From: Amoebidium appalachense
Taxonomy: Eukaryota; Ichthyosporea
DNA: 64,000 bases
Direction: 5' to 3'
Assembly: GCA_963693365.1 (NCBI GenBank)
Contig: CAVNZM010000003.1
Location: 12,152,001-12,216,000 of the forward strand
Under the pieces are notes generated by a model. That model was given only the letters and a program-made list of their open reading frames with translations. It was not told the DNA's origin and ran no database searches. This document shows, one piece after another, positions 12,311 through 23,329 of this stretch. Positions within the stretch are counted from its first letter, which is position 1; each line of letters starts with the position of its first letter. The translations under genes and the position numbers were made by a program.

Positions 12311-12628
12311 TTCAATGTGTGTCTTTATGTGAGTGTGTGGGTGTGTTTGTGGGTGTAGGCTACGTGTGTGTGTTTACGAGCATATGAGCGTATGAGCGTA
12401 CAAGTGTTTGAGTGTGTGGAATGTTTGATCACGTGAGTCTTGGCAATGTGTGTGTGTGTGCGTGTGTATGTGTGTGTGTGTGTGTGTGATGGGTGGGTGT
12501 GTGTGTATGCGTGTGTGCATGCATGCATGTACGTGAGTGTGCCATGATAAAAAGGACCCACAGAACAGGGGGGGGGAAAGGGAGGGGGGGGGGGGGGGAG
12601 GGGGGGGGAGGTTGGGGGGAGACGCACA
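12244..12628. repeat. GT-rich and G-rich low-complexity block
   Basis: Interrupted (GT)n from about 12257 to 12535, then G-rich sequence to the LTR boundary. On the minus strand this is a CA/pyrimidine-rich stretch directly before an EGF exon acceptor. Confidence 0.85.
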
Positions 12629-13108
12629 TGTAAACAACTGTACACATGAACTGTACATGTTTACTAAAGAATGTGATCTACTAGCACACGATTCGTGCTT
12701 TGTCATGAATATCACATAAATATTATGTCCGCACCAATAGGACTCACTCTGACCTAAGAATTGAACCATATATGGTTCTTCAGCTGCATACCACATAAAC
12801 GAAGTGAACCAATAAGAGGTTTGCATAAATAGGACAAAGGTCTGACTGGCTCGGACCGCACCAGAATCACGAATGGCATGTTGCCACCCGCGCTGGCCGC
12901 GGATGAACCAATCCTGGGCCTTGATCCGAAACCTGGGGGCTATATAAGAAAGCCGTCCCAGTACGGGGATCACATCAGTGAAGTCTGAGACAGACTGAGT
13001 CGGCCCATAGTAAAAGCAACCTGGCCGCGTGTGCCTTTCTACCCGTTCTCTGTCTTTATTTTGATTCAGTTGTACTCTGCCTTATCCTAACTAGTCCAAC
13101 TGTTTACA
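12629..13108 (+). repeat. left LTR
   Basis: 480 bp, TG...CA ends. It contains several CCAAT-type motifs and a CTATATAAG TATA box at about 12941, as expected for a U3 promoter. Confidence 0.93.
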
Positions 13109-15770
13109 TTGGCGACCGCGGCAGGACACTGTTTTACATTGCCAACTGTTTACATTGGCGACCGCGCAGTTCAAGAATCTCGCATCCTTCGAATCTCACA
13201 TCTTTCAATCAGTTCAAGAATCTCACATCTTTCAATCAGCTCAAGAATCTCCCATGGCCGATCACAATCCTTTTTACCCCGATGATAGGCACATCTTTCC
13301 TTGTCCGGCTTAGAATATATACACCGACAAGTTTGAAGTGGCCAGCCCACCTACACGGAAAGAATTGAAAGCATGTAAAACGGCTTTTGCTACGACACAA
13401 AAAAAATGTGAAGAAAAACGAATACACAACGAAACAACGAATACACGAACAAACGAATAAAGAATTGCTAACGAAGCAATGAACCAACGAAAAACGAACC
13501 ATCACGAATACACAATGAAATAAAGAATTAACGACAAACGAATGCATAGAGGAAATACGAAATGAATGCAACACGAAAACAAAACGAAGTAACGAAGTTA
13601 TCAAACGACAAAAAACGAAAAACGAAAGCAAAATGAATTGGAAATACGAAAATGAAAGAACGAATGCACAACACTGCTTGGGTTGCAATGCACACAGCCC
13701 CCTCTATGTTAGGAAGAAAATAAAACCGTTGCCCTTGCGTGCATTGCGCTATTGCACACTGCCATCGTGTCCATGCCACCGCATGCACGTCCACACTCGC
13801 AAGCCAGATGCACGGCCACTTTCAGCACGAATGCATTTAAAGAAGAAGATAGTCGCTGTTCCTATAGCATGTAGGACATAAGGTGCTGTGAAAGTAGTTT
13901 TGCATGCATGCTTCGAATTTCTTGCTGTTGTCGAATACAGCATGCCCCATAGTTTAGCGCACAGGATGCACAACATGCGCATGAATGTATGCTGGCATGC
14001 CTAAACACATTACGAACATATGGCTCATGTATGGCCCTTCCTGGTGCCATGCAACAACGAATTTGCACTCTTGGTGCACAGAAGGCATGTAATAAAGTCG
14101 ATGCAGAACTTTTGTTCGTGCATGCGAAACAAACGAAGCTGTGGGGTACGAATTTACAGGTAACTGCCAGTGTGTGGCAATACTGTACAAATACTATAAC
14201 ATACGAACTATGCTGTAAAGCCTGGAATACCTGCATGCAAATTAAAATTGCTGCCGGCACACCCCCACCAGAATAAAGAAAACAAAAGAATGTGGTATGG
14301 GCACCGTTCCCTCACAACCCCAGCATACAGCGTCAGTATTTTGGCTGGAAGCCTTTCAGTTTCGAATTACGAATACCCTCCTTCACTACTGAAGAAAGTG
14401 ACGTGGAAGACGAATACGAATACGAATGCAAGGTGTTGTTGACTAACACATCGGACCATCATGTGTACCTAGGCCCTGGTACGGAGGTGACCATGTTATT
14501 CCCTTGCAATATGATGACACTGTAACAATTTAGCACGTGCATACCCCACCAATGGGCACATGCGGGAGACAACCCCACAAGCTGCCTTATTGGGCACCTC
14601 TGCTAAAACGAATATTCTTCTCACGAAGGAACAGAAGAATGCCACGAACACGAACCACACACTCCCCAGGCAGCTACTTACGTCTGATGTATGAAAGTAG
14701 TAGGTGTGTGAATTGGGTAACTCCATGAACACCAACACGAAAGAAAGCACAGCACAAAGCAGTTCCACGAACACGAATGGTTTTGGTTTTCCACACAACG
14801 AACAGAACCAACAGTAGGGCCACCTACAAATGAAGCAGAGGATGGGGCACCATCCAGACCTGCACTGGAGGATATGAAAACACGAAGCGCGCTCACGAAG
14901 TTGCTTACAAAAGAAAGGGCGACTGTGACGACTTTTCTTTTTAGGCCAAGCCTCCAGAAGAATGTATTATGCCTGGAATCCCCCTGCTCAACGAAAATGG
15001 CTGGCAAATGGGATACGAAAACTGCTCACGAATGGAAGCATGTGTTTTCTGAAGAAGGCTTGCTTTGCCTACCCTCTTCTTATGAATTATGAACCGGGTT
15101 TTTACTGGTTCTGACGGGCTGATATATTTCTTTATGTCGCCCAACGAAGAACATTTAGGGCATTCTTATTCATGCTATTCCCGGCTCCGATGATGCAGGG
15201 TTAAAGCTGAAAGGAAAGAAGTGCTCTTTGTTCATGAAAGAAGTGGCTTTTCCGGCCATGGTGACTCGCCTTACAGTCTTAAGGTAGAACCGGGATAAGG
15301 AGCAGTGGCTAAGCCTTGAAGCTATCCACCACTACCTGAGCTACGAAGTGACCTAAGGCTTGAGTTATATTCATTATCGAATGTTTGGTATGATCATTCA
15401 TCCACACAACCAAATTACTCGCAATTGAAAACGAATCTGCGGGAGTTTCCTAAAAAGGAAAAACACCTAAAAAAGGAAAATATTACTTCTACAGAAAAAG
15501 CCAAGCACAGAGACGAAGCGAACAATTCGCACGCACACTCTGCAACAATCTTCGCCACGAAAATGAAAACACAGAAGAATGCTGCATGAATTTGTGTTTT
15601 GGCAAATGAAGAAGTGCTCATAGACGTGCACAACTCTATTCCACCGTCCTTGCTCTGTTCTGTCCAGCAGCTCGGCACACACAAGAATTCTCGCTGAAGG
15701 TTGTTTATCGCCTCTCAGCCTGGTGGTTTGCTTGTCTAACGACACCACCAGGCTCCCGACAAGGGGGGAG
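13109..15770 (+). other. LTR element interior, enriched in ACGAA, no pol
   Basis: After the primer-binding site an ATG at 13254 opens an 18-codon frame only. From about 13380 the sequence is strikingly rich in CGAA: about 18 occurrences in 13419-13661 by my count. The enrichment continues at lower density to about 15560. A 77-codon frame at 14292-14525 has protein-like composition (LLTNTSDHHVYLGPGTEVT) and may be a remnant of a former polyprotein. I found nothing else coding. Confidence 0.6.
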
Positions 15771-16250
15771 TGTAAACAACTGTACACATGAACTGTACAT
15801 GTTTACTAAAGAATGTGATCTACTAGCACACGATTCGTGCTTTGTCATGAATATCACATAAATATTATGTCCGCACCAATAGGACTCACTCTGACCTAAG
15901 AATTGAACCATATATGGTTCTTCAGCTGCATACCACATAAACGAAGTGAACCAATAAGAGGTTTGCATAAATAGGACAAAGGTCTGACTGGCTCGGACCG
16001 CACCAGAATCACGAATGGCATGTTGCCACCCGCGCTGGCCGCGGATGAACCAATCCTGGGCCTTGATCCGAAACCTGGGGGCTATATAAGAAAGCCGTCC
16101 CAGTACGGGGATCACATCAGTGAAGTCTGAGACAGACTGAGTCGGCCCATAGTAAAAGCAACCTGGCCGCGTGTGCCTTTCTACCCGTTCTCTGTCTTTA
16201 TTTTGATTCAGTTGTACTCTGCCTTATCCTAACTAGTCCAACTGTTTACA
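15771..16250 (+). repeat. right LTR
   Basis: By eye the same 480-bp sequence as the left LTR. It is preceded by the purine-rich tract AAGGGGGGAG and followed by the target duplication GCACA. Confidence 0.93.
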
Positions 16251-16385
16251 GCACACCCACACCGTGCACCGTTCGGCACGGACACACACACGAACACACC
16301 CACGCACACACACACCACACACACACACACAAAAACGAGGGTGACAAGCGAGCACAAAATACAAATGTACACACAGACATATGGT

Positions 16386-16534
16386 GACACACGCAATGCT
16401 TGGTTCTCGCACAGATCCCCCATGCATGAGTACATTTGCAAACTCTCAAAAGCTTCTGAAAAACCTTCAAGCTGGAAAACAAATATGACCGACCTGCTGC
16501 CCGTCTTGAAAATCTGCACACATTTTCGCACAGC

Positions 16535-16556
<22 letters not shown>
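16386..16556 (+). mobile_element. 5'-truncated SINE copy (Rep2) with poly(C) tail
   Basis: 16386-16510 matches 21992-22112 closely (shared start ACACGCAATGCTTGGTTCTC, shared ...GACCGACCTGCTGCCCGTCT). It is followed by a 20-base C run (16537-16556) that passes into about 30 A. The tRNA-like head seen in the longer copy at 21.85 kb is absent. Confidence 0.75.
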
Positions 16557-16589
<33 letters not shown>

Positions 16590-16635
16590 CCCCGCCAGAG
16601 GACCCACAGGACAGGGGGGTGATTTCAAACGGGAA

Positions 16636-16670
<35 letters not shown>

Positions 16671-16947
16671 ACACACACAAACACACACACATGCATTATG
16701 ATATACACGCGTGCACACACCAATGACAAACGAACACAAAATCCAAACTTTGATGTACACACAGACATATGCACACATATTCGCACAGCCCCTCCCCCCC
16801 CCCCCCCCCCCCCCAGCCCAAAAAAAGGGTCCACATGTACAGGCCAGGGGGGGGAAGGGGAGAGGGGGGGCCACACACACACACACACCGTGCACCGTGA
16901 TCCGGCCGCAGAGACACACACACACACACACACACCCACACCCACAT

Positions 16948-17038
<91 letters not shown>

Positions 17039-17217
17039 ACACGCACACACACACACAATCACACACAGTGACGAACGAACACAAAAACCGAATCATTACG
17101 GTACACGCAGATATGCACACATTTTCACACAGAAAGGTGCATAGTGGGGCCGGGGAGTCCCCGTCGGGGCACCGTGGGCCCATTAATGTAAACCGTTACA
17201 CTCCTTCTTAGCCGGTT

Positions 17218-17297
<80 letters not shown>

Positions 17298-17420
17298 GCA
17301 CACACTTGAAGGCCAGGACACTCACCCTCCCCCCCCCCCCCCTCCCCCCCCCCCTCCCCCCGCCCTCCCCCCCCCACACACACGCACACACACACACACA
17401 CACATGTACACACTGACTTT
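16557..17420. repeat. compound simple-repeat block (A, G, CA, C)
   Basis: Poly-A to 16586, poly-G (about 16637-16668), poly-C (about 16795-16814), (CA)n at 16915-17060 and 17218-17296, and C runs at 17330-17375. Gly/Pro/Cys-Val frames here are artefacts. No gene seen. Confidence 0.9.
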
Positions 17421-18054
17421 TTCGGTCTGTTGATTGGTAACGAAGCTAGTCAGAAAAGAAATATTATCTGCTGCACAGAAGGGCTGTTCTTGTGCACAGC
17501 CTCAGAATAACATTACTAAACCAGACTAATTATAAGCAGGGAAGCCACAGTCCCTTCTCCGAATCCCCCCGTCCCCCCCCCCCCCCCCTTCGACCCTCCC
17601 CGTTATCTTATTTTCCCCCCAGCCTCGATAGCCCCTAGAATCTTATTTTTTTTCAAAAAAACTAGTACTACTTATCTTATAGGTGAATTATCTTAATCCT
17701 GAATGACCCCTGTATGGCACGACGACGGCACTCAAAGTTTAACGAAAGCATAATCTTGGCAAGTAGATTACAGTTGGTGTTGTCATTGAAATGATGCTGA
17801 ACATGGATGCATAAAGTTTGACCATTCAGGGGCCCTCAAACAATATGAAAGCAAGGAATAAAGGGCCGTAGAGTAGTAACTGAGCAATTTCAGGTTCACA
17901 GATGCAACCACCAAACTACTAGTTGCTCTCTCGCCGCTCTGAACCGTGCATCACATAGAAAAAAAAACATCCCGCCTCCGCCCTAGTGACGCTATCACCA
18001 ATCCCTCCCCCACTTTTCTTCCCCCCCACCTGCCAGTGGCTCCTCCCCTCCCCC

Positions 18055-18086
<32 letters not shown>

Positions 18087-18441
18087 AAAAAAAAAAAAAA
18101 CGCCTACACACAATCAGAGCCTCCCACGAACACACAAACATGCACGCTTTCAAACAACACACACGTTAAACGAGGGCGCGCACACACCATGGTTGATCGT
18201 CAGATGAGGGAGATTCCGGCAGCAGTAACCATTGGTTTTATCAAGAACAACGAGCGAGCACGGAGATCGAGTGTGCTCTACATCTGAGATTCTGAGCTAT
18301 ATAAAGTTTTCCCGTGCTCAGTGCAAACATCATTAAGTATACAGAAAACAGCGACTCGTGGGATGACTCGTTGAATATGAATGATTTTGGCCCTTGTATC
18401 ATATCGTATATACACATCTATGTAATCAGACCTAGATATGT
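17421..18441. other. intergenic; Rep3 copy at 17603-17720 and CnAn tract
   Basis: 17603-17720 is a copy of the dispersed sequence that flanks the LINE fragment at 22.25-22.68 kb, here without the LINE insert. A C run followed by an A run lies at about 18057-18100. No coding exon recognised. Confidence 0.6.
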
Positions 18442-18636
18442 GGGGTTTACGCTGTTTACTCGAGGCAAAGAGAACCAGTCTCAGGTATGGGGGGGGGGGG
18501 TTTGCTCGGAATATCCCCTCAGCGGTATATCATGATCACGTACATAGATGTCGGGTGGTGACTATATATCAGGGTTTACTTTCTCTACGAGACACCATAA
18601 AGACTACAAGGAGAAATCAATTAGTTGGGGTTCCCC

Positions 18637-18675
<39 letters not shown>

Positions 18676-18708
18676 GGGCTCCCCCTCGGGACACTCGGTA
18701 TCAGCTGG

Positions 18709-18761
<53 letters not shown>

Positions 18762-21700
18762 GTGTGTGTGTGTGCGCGTGCGCTATAATTTTGTAGTGAT
18801 GTGTTTCTCAAGCCAATCAATACATCTAATAAACAGGTCGTAGTTACGCGTGTTTAGTATAAAATCAAGGATGTTGTAATTTACAGGTAGGCTATCTTTC
18901 TGGGTGTCTGTTGTGAATGTGACGTGTGTGTGTTGCGGTATTATGTGGTCTATCAAACTACATTTGGCGATACATGACCGGTTAAACTGGTGTGTGTGTG
19001 TGTTGTTTGGGCATGATGCAAATGATGCCACCTTATACTTATTAGATCTCCACTGTATAGCACGTGTACAGTAAAAGCGTGGTAATTGATCAATAATACC
19101 ATCAGCTAGAGAAAGACCAGTTCTACAGGAAGGTAATATGTATTTAGGTGTTATACACTTGCGAGTGCCATATTTGGCAATATGGTTGAGGCGGTCAGTA
19201 TATATAAAACGAGACATAAGGCTTAGTTTTTCAAGGTGTATGCTTTCATCGGGTCTAGTGTCGTGTGGTATCTTTTTCCATTTGTTATATTGCGTGATTA
19301 TCTTGTGATTGTGTACATGTTTAATAAGTAAGTGGCAGTCCAAAGTCACACACACACTATTGCGGGGTTTATTTGTATTTGTGCCCAGGGGAGAAGGGGA
19401 GAGAGAGGGGAGGAAAGAGGGGAGAGGTGAGGAGGGGACAGGTCGGATAGAGAAGAGAGGGTGGGAGGGCAAATACTTCTTTAAGCGGCTTATGTGCTTA
19501 TTGAATTTCAGCGCGAGATAGGATACTCTAGCAGCTATTGGGACCAGACCATATATCGAGAGCGTTACAGGCCCAGGTTTACAACAGTTGTTAGATAGAA
19601 AGGAGGCAACTTCTGCTTCAAGGAAATTTGCCAAGGGTTTAAGCGCTCTAGTTCTCTCTTTCTTGATCCAAGCGGCGATAAGGGGTAAACCATATTCACA
19701 TGCCGGGAAGACAAAAGTGCGAATAAATGTAAGTCTAATAGAAGGATGGAGGGGTGTGTCTTTAAAAATATTAGCCGAGAAGAAAGCTAACCGCTTACGA
19801 GCCAACTCTACCCTCTTTTCGACCATATGGGGAAACATAACACCAACAGAATCAACCGGAACACCAAGATATTTGTATTCTGGAACTATAGGTACAGGTT
19901 TAGATGATAATGTAAATGTGTGTAAATTGTTAGCTATATCAGGTACAAGAACACCACATTTGTCTATGTTAAGGATCATAAGGTTTGCCTTGCACCACTC
20001 TGACACTACATCGAACAATCTTTGCAGGCGTCTAGGGGTACGGGCAAGGAGGGACAGATCATCAGCATAGAGAAGTGCAGGCGGAAAGTTATTAATAGGG
20101 TCATCGTTTTCGGCGTAAATCTTGACAGCCAAATCATCTATAAATAGGTTAAACAAAAAGGGGCTAAGCAATGAACCCTGCAAGAGACCTCTAGTACGAG
20201 CAAAACCATATGAAAGATGCCCATTAACCACAGCTCTACCATAGGTTTGAGACAAGAGTGCTTCTAACAGAACACCAATGCAGTGTGGTACACCCCGTGC
20301 AGCAAGCTTTTCCCATAGGAGACCAGGGGAGACAGAATCGTAAGCAGTTTTCCAATCAATAAAGCCAACATATTGTGCACCAACTTGCATAGAATCGTGC
20401 AGTGCCATTATTTGAACATAACATGAATTGTTTTTACGAAAAGCGGATTGGCATGGGTGTATGTGAAGAATAGATTGAAACCTAGGGTGATGTGCAAATA
20501 ACCTAAGTAAGCAAGCTTCAAAGAATCTACGAACAACCTGGGTTAGTGTAATGGGGCGAAAGGATGATATGGGGCCCTCAGAGTCCTTCTTAACTATGGG
20601 GATCACTAAGGTATCTAACCAAGATGACGGGACATGTCCACATTTAACACACCAAGAAAAGAGAGAGCTTAACATGATAGTAAGATCAGGTTTAATAGCA
20701 CGATCACTTTCCTTTTGTGGGTAGGAGGGAACAAGGATTTTAAGAAACCCAGCAGGGAGTCCATCAGGTCCACAAGACTTACTAGAGCTATAACTAGATA
20801 TCACAGACCATATGGCATCGGGACTGAAAAAGGGGAGGATCGATTCTATGGGGATAGATGGGTCTACAGGCCACACAATAGGTTTCTGAGCGGGGGTCCT
20901 ATCTTTAAACAGTTCCGAGAAATACTTATCAGAGTCTATGAGGGGGTCTCCAGTGGTATCACCAATAATACGAGCAGGGGGGCCAAATCGATTCATACTA
21001 GCAAGCCGGCGCAAGCTTTCCTTTTGAGACAGGGGTTCACCTAGTCTAGCGGGAGTGGTGTTTGGTAACAAGAGAGCATCGGGATATTCCTTCCTACCAC
21101 CGCCAGCATAATCACCGAGATCTATCAAATCATCAACAATAAAGTTAGTGCATGTATCTAGTACGAGATGTGAATCTGGCCTGGCTTGTGCAGATTCTAA
21201 TAGGCGCATATATATAGGGTGTTTCGTAGCATAGCATACACATACATCAACTCTACCCCACTGTGACTTAAGCTGGGATAGACGGAGGCGAAAGGTGGGA
21301 GGGGGAGGGGGGAGCAGATCAAGGGAGATCTTAGGTAGGAAAAGGATAGGAGAGTGGTCAGATGACCTAGAGAGGTTAGGAGGGAGAGAGAGTTTTGACA
21401 TGGTTGATGGCCAAAAGGCCACTCCCCAGTCGGTGTTGTGGGCATGGGATATTTGAGGGAACCGCAAAGTGTGACTTTGGACATACCTTGCTAAAGGGAT
21501 AGCACGCTCCGGGGGCTTAGATGGGTACCCGACACTCACTTGCAGTGTGTCTGTGTGGTGGAGTCGCGTGTTAAAATCACCTAAAATAACAGTGGACATT
21601 GGTAACTGTGACAACTCGTGAGTCAATTCGACAACCGACATAGATGGTGGGTAATATACAAAAGTAAAAACATTAGAAAGAAACTCTATAGAAACCGAGA

Positions 21701-21845
21701 ATTCCGTTTTTGCTACCGGTTTGCACTTCACTCTCACGTGTGGTGCGGCAAGTACAATAATGCCTCGGTTTTTCGCGTAACCGGGGTGTGTGGATGTGTC
21801 GACCAATGTAGAGTTGAATTTGTGGTGGTTTTTAAACTGTGTTTC
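18442..21845 (-). mobile_element. APE-type non-LTR retrotransposon (LINE), 5'-truncated
   Basis: The element runs from a 3' end shared by three copies (...AAACAGCGTAAACCC on the minus strand) to an abrupt 5' boundary where it meets the antisense of a tRNA-headed SINE. The 3' UTR holds a (CA)n tract (18716-18770), an internal A run (18637-18671 as T on the plus strand) and about 200 further bases. Its coding region carries endonuclease and reverse transcriptase. Other copies of the same 3' end are at 22320-22638 and 43932-44486. Confidence 0.85.
18783..21845 (-). CDS. LINE ORF2: APE-like endonuclease (partial) plus reverse transcriptase
   Basis: The reading frame is open to 21947, but its first 35 or so codons are antisense SINE sequence, so the LINE-derived part starts near 21845. 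The endonuclease C-terminal half is present, with TVILGDFNTRLHH and the terminal SDHSPILF motif. The N-terminal catalytic Asn and Glu motifs are missing. RT motifs follow: DGLPAGFLKILV, SFRPITLTQVVRRFFEACL, VGFIDWKTAYDSV, GLLQGSLLSPFLFNLFIDDL and the catalytic LLYADDLSLLA (near 20060). A thumb region and a long C-terminal region ending in HITTKL complete it. The frame is uninterrupted for about 1,000 codons, so the insertion is young, but target-site cleavage is probably lost. Confidence 0.88.
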   Translation of the reverse strand, partial: ETQFKNHHKFNSTLVDTSTHPGYAKNRGIIVLAAPHVRVKCKPVAKTEFSVSIEFLSNVFTFVYYPPSMSVVELTHELSQLPMSTVILGDFNTRLHHTDTLQVSVGYPSKPPERAIPLARYVQSHTLRFPQISHAHNTDWGVAFWPSTMSKLSLPPNLSRSSDHSPILFLPKISLDLLPPPPPTFRLRLSQLKSQWGRVDVCVCYATKHPIYMRLLESAQARPDSHLVLDTCTNFIVDDLIDLGDYAGGGRKEYPDALLLPNTTPARLGEPLSQKESLRRLASMNRFGPPARIIGDTTGDPLIDSDKYFSELFKDRTPAQKPIVWPVDPSIPIESILPFFSPDAIWSVISSYSSSKSCGPDGLPAGFLKILVPSYPQKESDRAIKPDLTIMLSSLFSWCVKCGHVPSSWLDTLVIPIVKKDSEGPISSFRPITLTQVVRRFFEACLLRLFAHHPRFQSILHIHPCQSAFRKNNSCYVQIMALHDSMQVGAQYVGFIDWKTAYDSVSPGLLWEKLAARGVPHCIGVLLEALLSQTYGRAVVNGHLSYGFARTRGLLQGSLLSPFLFNLFIDDLAVKIYAENDDPINNFPPALLYADDLSLLARTPRRLQRLFDVVSEWCKANLMILNIDKCGVLVPDIANNLHTFTLSSKPVPIVPEYKYLGVPVDSVGVMFPHMVEKRVELARKRLAFFSANIFKDTPLHPSIRLTFIRTFVFPACEYGLPLIAAWIKKERTRALKPLANFLEAEVASFLSNNCCKPGPVTLSIYGLVPIAARVSYLALKFNKHISRLKKYLPSHPLFSIRPVPSSPLPSFLPSLSPSPLGTNTNKPRNSVCVTLDCHLLIKHVHNHKIITQYNKWKKIPHDTRPDESIHLEKLSLMSRFIYTDRLNHIAKYGTRKCITPKYILPSCRTGLSLADGIIDQLPRFYCTRAIQWRSNKYKVASFASCPNNTHTHQFNRSCIAKCSLIDHIIPQHTHVTFTTDTQKDSLPVNYNILDFILNTRNYDLFIRCIDWLEKHITTKL

Positions 21846-21848
21846 GCA

Positions 21849-21921
21849 AATCCGATGGCTCAGATGGCAGAGCGTGTGCCTAGTAAGCAGATGGTCCCGA
21901 GTTCGATTCTCGGTCGAGCCT
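21849..21921 (+). other. tRNA-like (Thr AGT-like) head of a SINE
   Basis: Box A TGGCTCAGATGG and box B GAGTTCGATTC are intact. The D stem GCTC/GAGC, the T stem CCGAG/CTCGG and a seven-base anticodon loop CTAGTAA (anticodon AGT) can be drawn. The acceptor stem pairs only in its inner half (AATCCGA against TCGAGCC), so this is a tRNA-derived promoter rather than a functional tRNA gene. Confidence 0.7.
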
Positions 21922-22163
21922 CGTTTTGCTTTTGTGAATATTGGCAATGCATCGAAACAGTGAAATCATTCCAGTGCACTGATATGCCAACACACGCAAT
22001 GCTTGGTTCTCGCACATATCCCCCATGCATGAGTACAATTGCAAACTTTCAAAAGCTTCCGGAAAACCTTCAAGCTGGAAAACAAAGATGACCGACCTAC
22101 TGCCCGTCTCGGAAAAGTTTTTTAAATTTTGCACCGTGGCGAATCATCGGCGAAGTCACAGTC

Positions 22164-22203
<40 letters not shown>
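21849..22203 (+). mobile_element. tRNA-headed SINE (Rep2) with poly(C) tail
   Basis: A tRNA-like head is followed by a body of about 240 bp that recurs in truncated form at 16386-16510. The unit ends in a 38-base C run (22166-22203). The 5' end abuts the truncated LINE on the opposite strand. No target duplication was identified. Confidence 0.7.
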
Positions 22204-22205
<2 letters not shown>

Positions 22206-22319
22206 GCAACTGATCATGAGGCAAGAACCCCATCACGGCCGTCACATATATCTTAATTTCCCCCCCAGCCTCGGTAGCCAACAAAACCCTTTTTCCCGCA
22301 AAAAAAAATCTAGTACTAC

Positions 22320-22328
22320 ACACACACA

Positions 22329-22373
<45 letters not shown>

Positions 22374-22404
22374 CCAGCTGATACCGAGTGTCCCAGGGGA
22401 GCCC

Positions 22405-22440
<36 letters not shown>

Positions 22441-22638
22441 GGGGAACCCCAACTAATTGATTTCTCCTTGTAGTCTTTATGGTGGCTCGTAGAGAAAGTA
22501 AACCCTGATATATAGTCATCACCCGACATCTATGTACGTGATCATGATATACCGCTGAGGGGATATTCCGAGCAAACCCCCCCCCCCATACCTGAGACTG
22601 GTTTCTCTTTGCCTCGAGTAAACAGCGTAAACCCCTAT
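22320..22638 (+). mobile_element. short 3'-end LINE fragment inserted in Rep3
   Basis: (CA)n, CCAGCTGATACCGAGTGTCCC, an A run and the terminal ...AAACAGCGTAAACCCC are the last 300 or so bases of the local LINE. The flanks CTAGTACTAC and TTATCTTATAGG are contiguous at 17662-17683, which serves as an empty-site paralogue. Confidence 0.85.
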
Positions 22639-22681
22639 TTATCTTATAGGTGAATTATATTAATCCTGAATGACCCCTGTA

Positions 22682-22989
22682 TATTCCTGAGTGACCTTAA
22701 ACTTCCGTGCAACCATAATATCGATGATTCATGATCACATGTCCACTAACACGGAGACTTTCAAGCCATCGTTTTCCGGGTAGACATGCATGGTCACAGG
22801 CATGTACTGACACAGCGTACGTGCATACACAAACACGCACACGCAATCACGCTAGCGAATGCATAAACATTGCACACCAACACATCCACCGTCACAAACT
22901 GTGCGTGTGATGCCTGCAACGGAGGGGTATCTGGTTCGTCCTTTTCTTTTTCTTTCTTCTCTCTCTCTCTCTCTCTTTTTTTTTTTTTT

Positions 22990-23020
<31 letters not shown>

Positions 23021-23298
23021 GGGGGGAGCCTAGGAAGCAATGATATTTGAACCACTGACGACATTGTTAATTAGTCCATGGCCAATCAAAATGAATCAGA
23101 TTACACGTCACGAAGCTTCACAGCACTGACACGATTACGAGACAAGGGCAGCCAGTCTATTATTAGCTCAACCCCACTACAAATTGAAGCGCATGTGTGC
23201 CCGCACACATGGCCTGGAAGTTGCTCATGATGAACTATGAGTCCCATTCTTCTCACTTCTCATTTTCCCCTTCCAATTATTATTCCCACCGTTCATAG

Positions 23299-23329
<31 letters not shown>

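Larger units (their letters stand above)
12629..16250 (+). mobile_element. non-autonomous LTR retrotransposon (LARD-like), 3.6 kb
   Basis: Two 480-bp LTRs (12629-13108 and 15771-16250) begin TGTAAACAAC and end CTGTTTACA. I see no difference between them. The 5-bp duplication GCACA flanks the element (12624-12628 and 16251-16255). A purine run AAGGGGGGAG directly precedes the right LTR as polypurine tract. TTGGCGACCGCGGCAGGAC just inside the left LTR is a plausible primer-binding site. The 2.66-kb interior has only short frames and no reverse transcriptase, integrase or protease motif. It therefore must use proteins of a related autonomous element. Identical LTRs imply very recent insertion. 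Confidence 0.93.

Noticed and set aside
13236-13794. Phe-rich minus-strand frames as membrane proteins
   Set aside because: They are the reverse translation of the CGAA/A-rich interior of the LTR element and have no start, family or conservation.
21849-21921. A functional tRNA-Thr(AGT) gene
   Set aside because: Box A, box B, D and T arms are good, but the outer acceptor stem does not pair and the sequence continues into a repeated SINE body.
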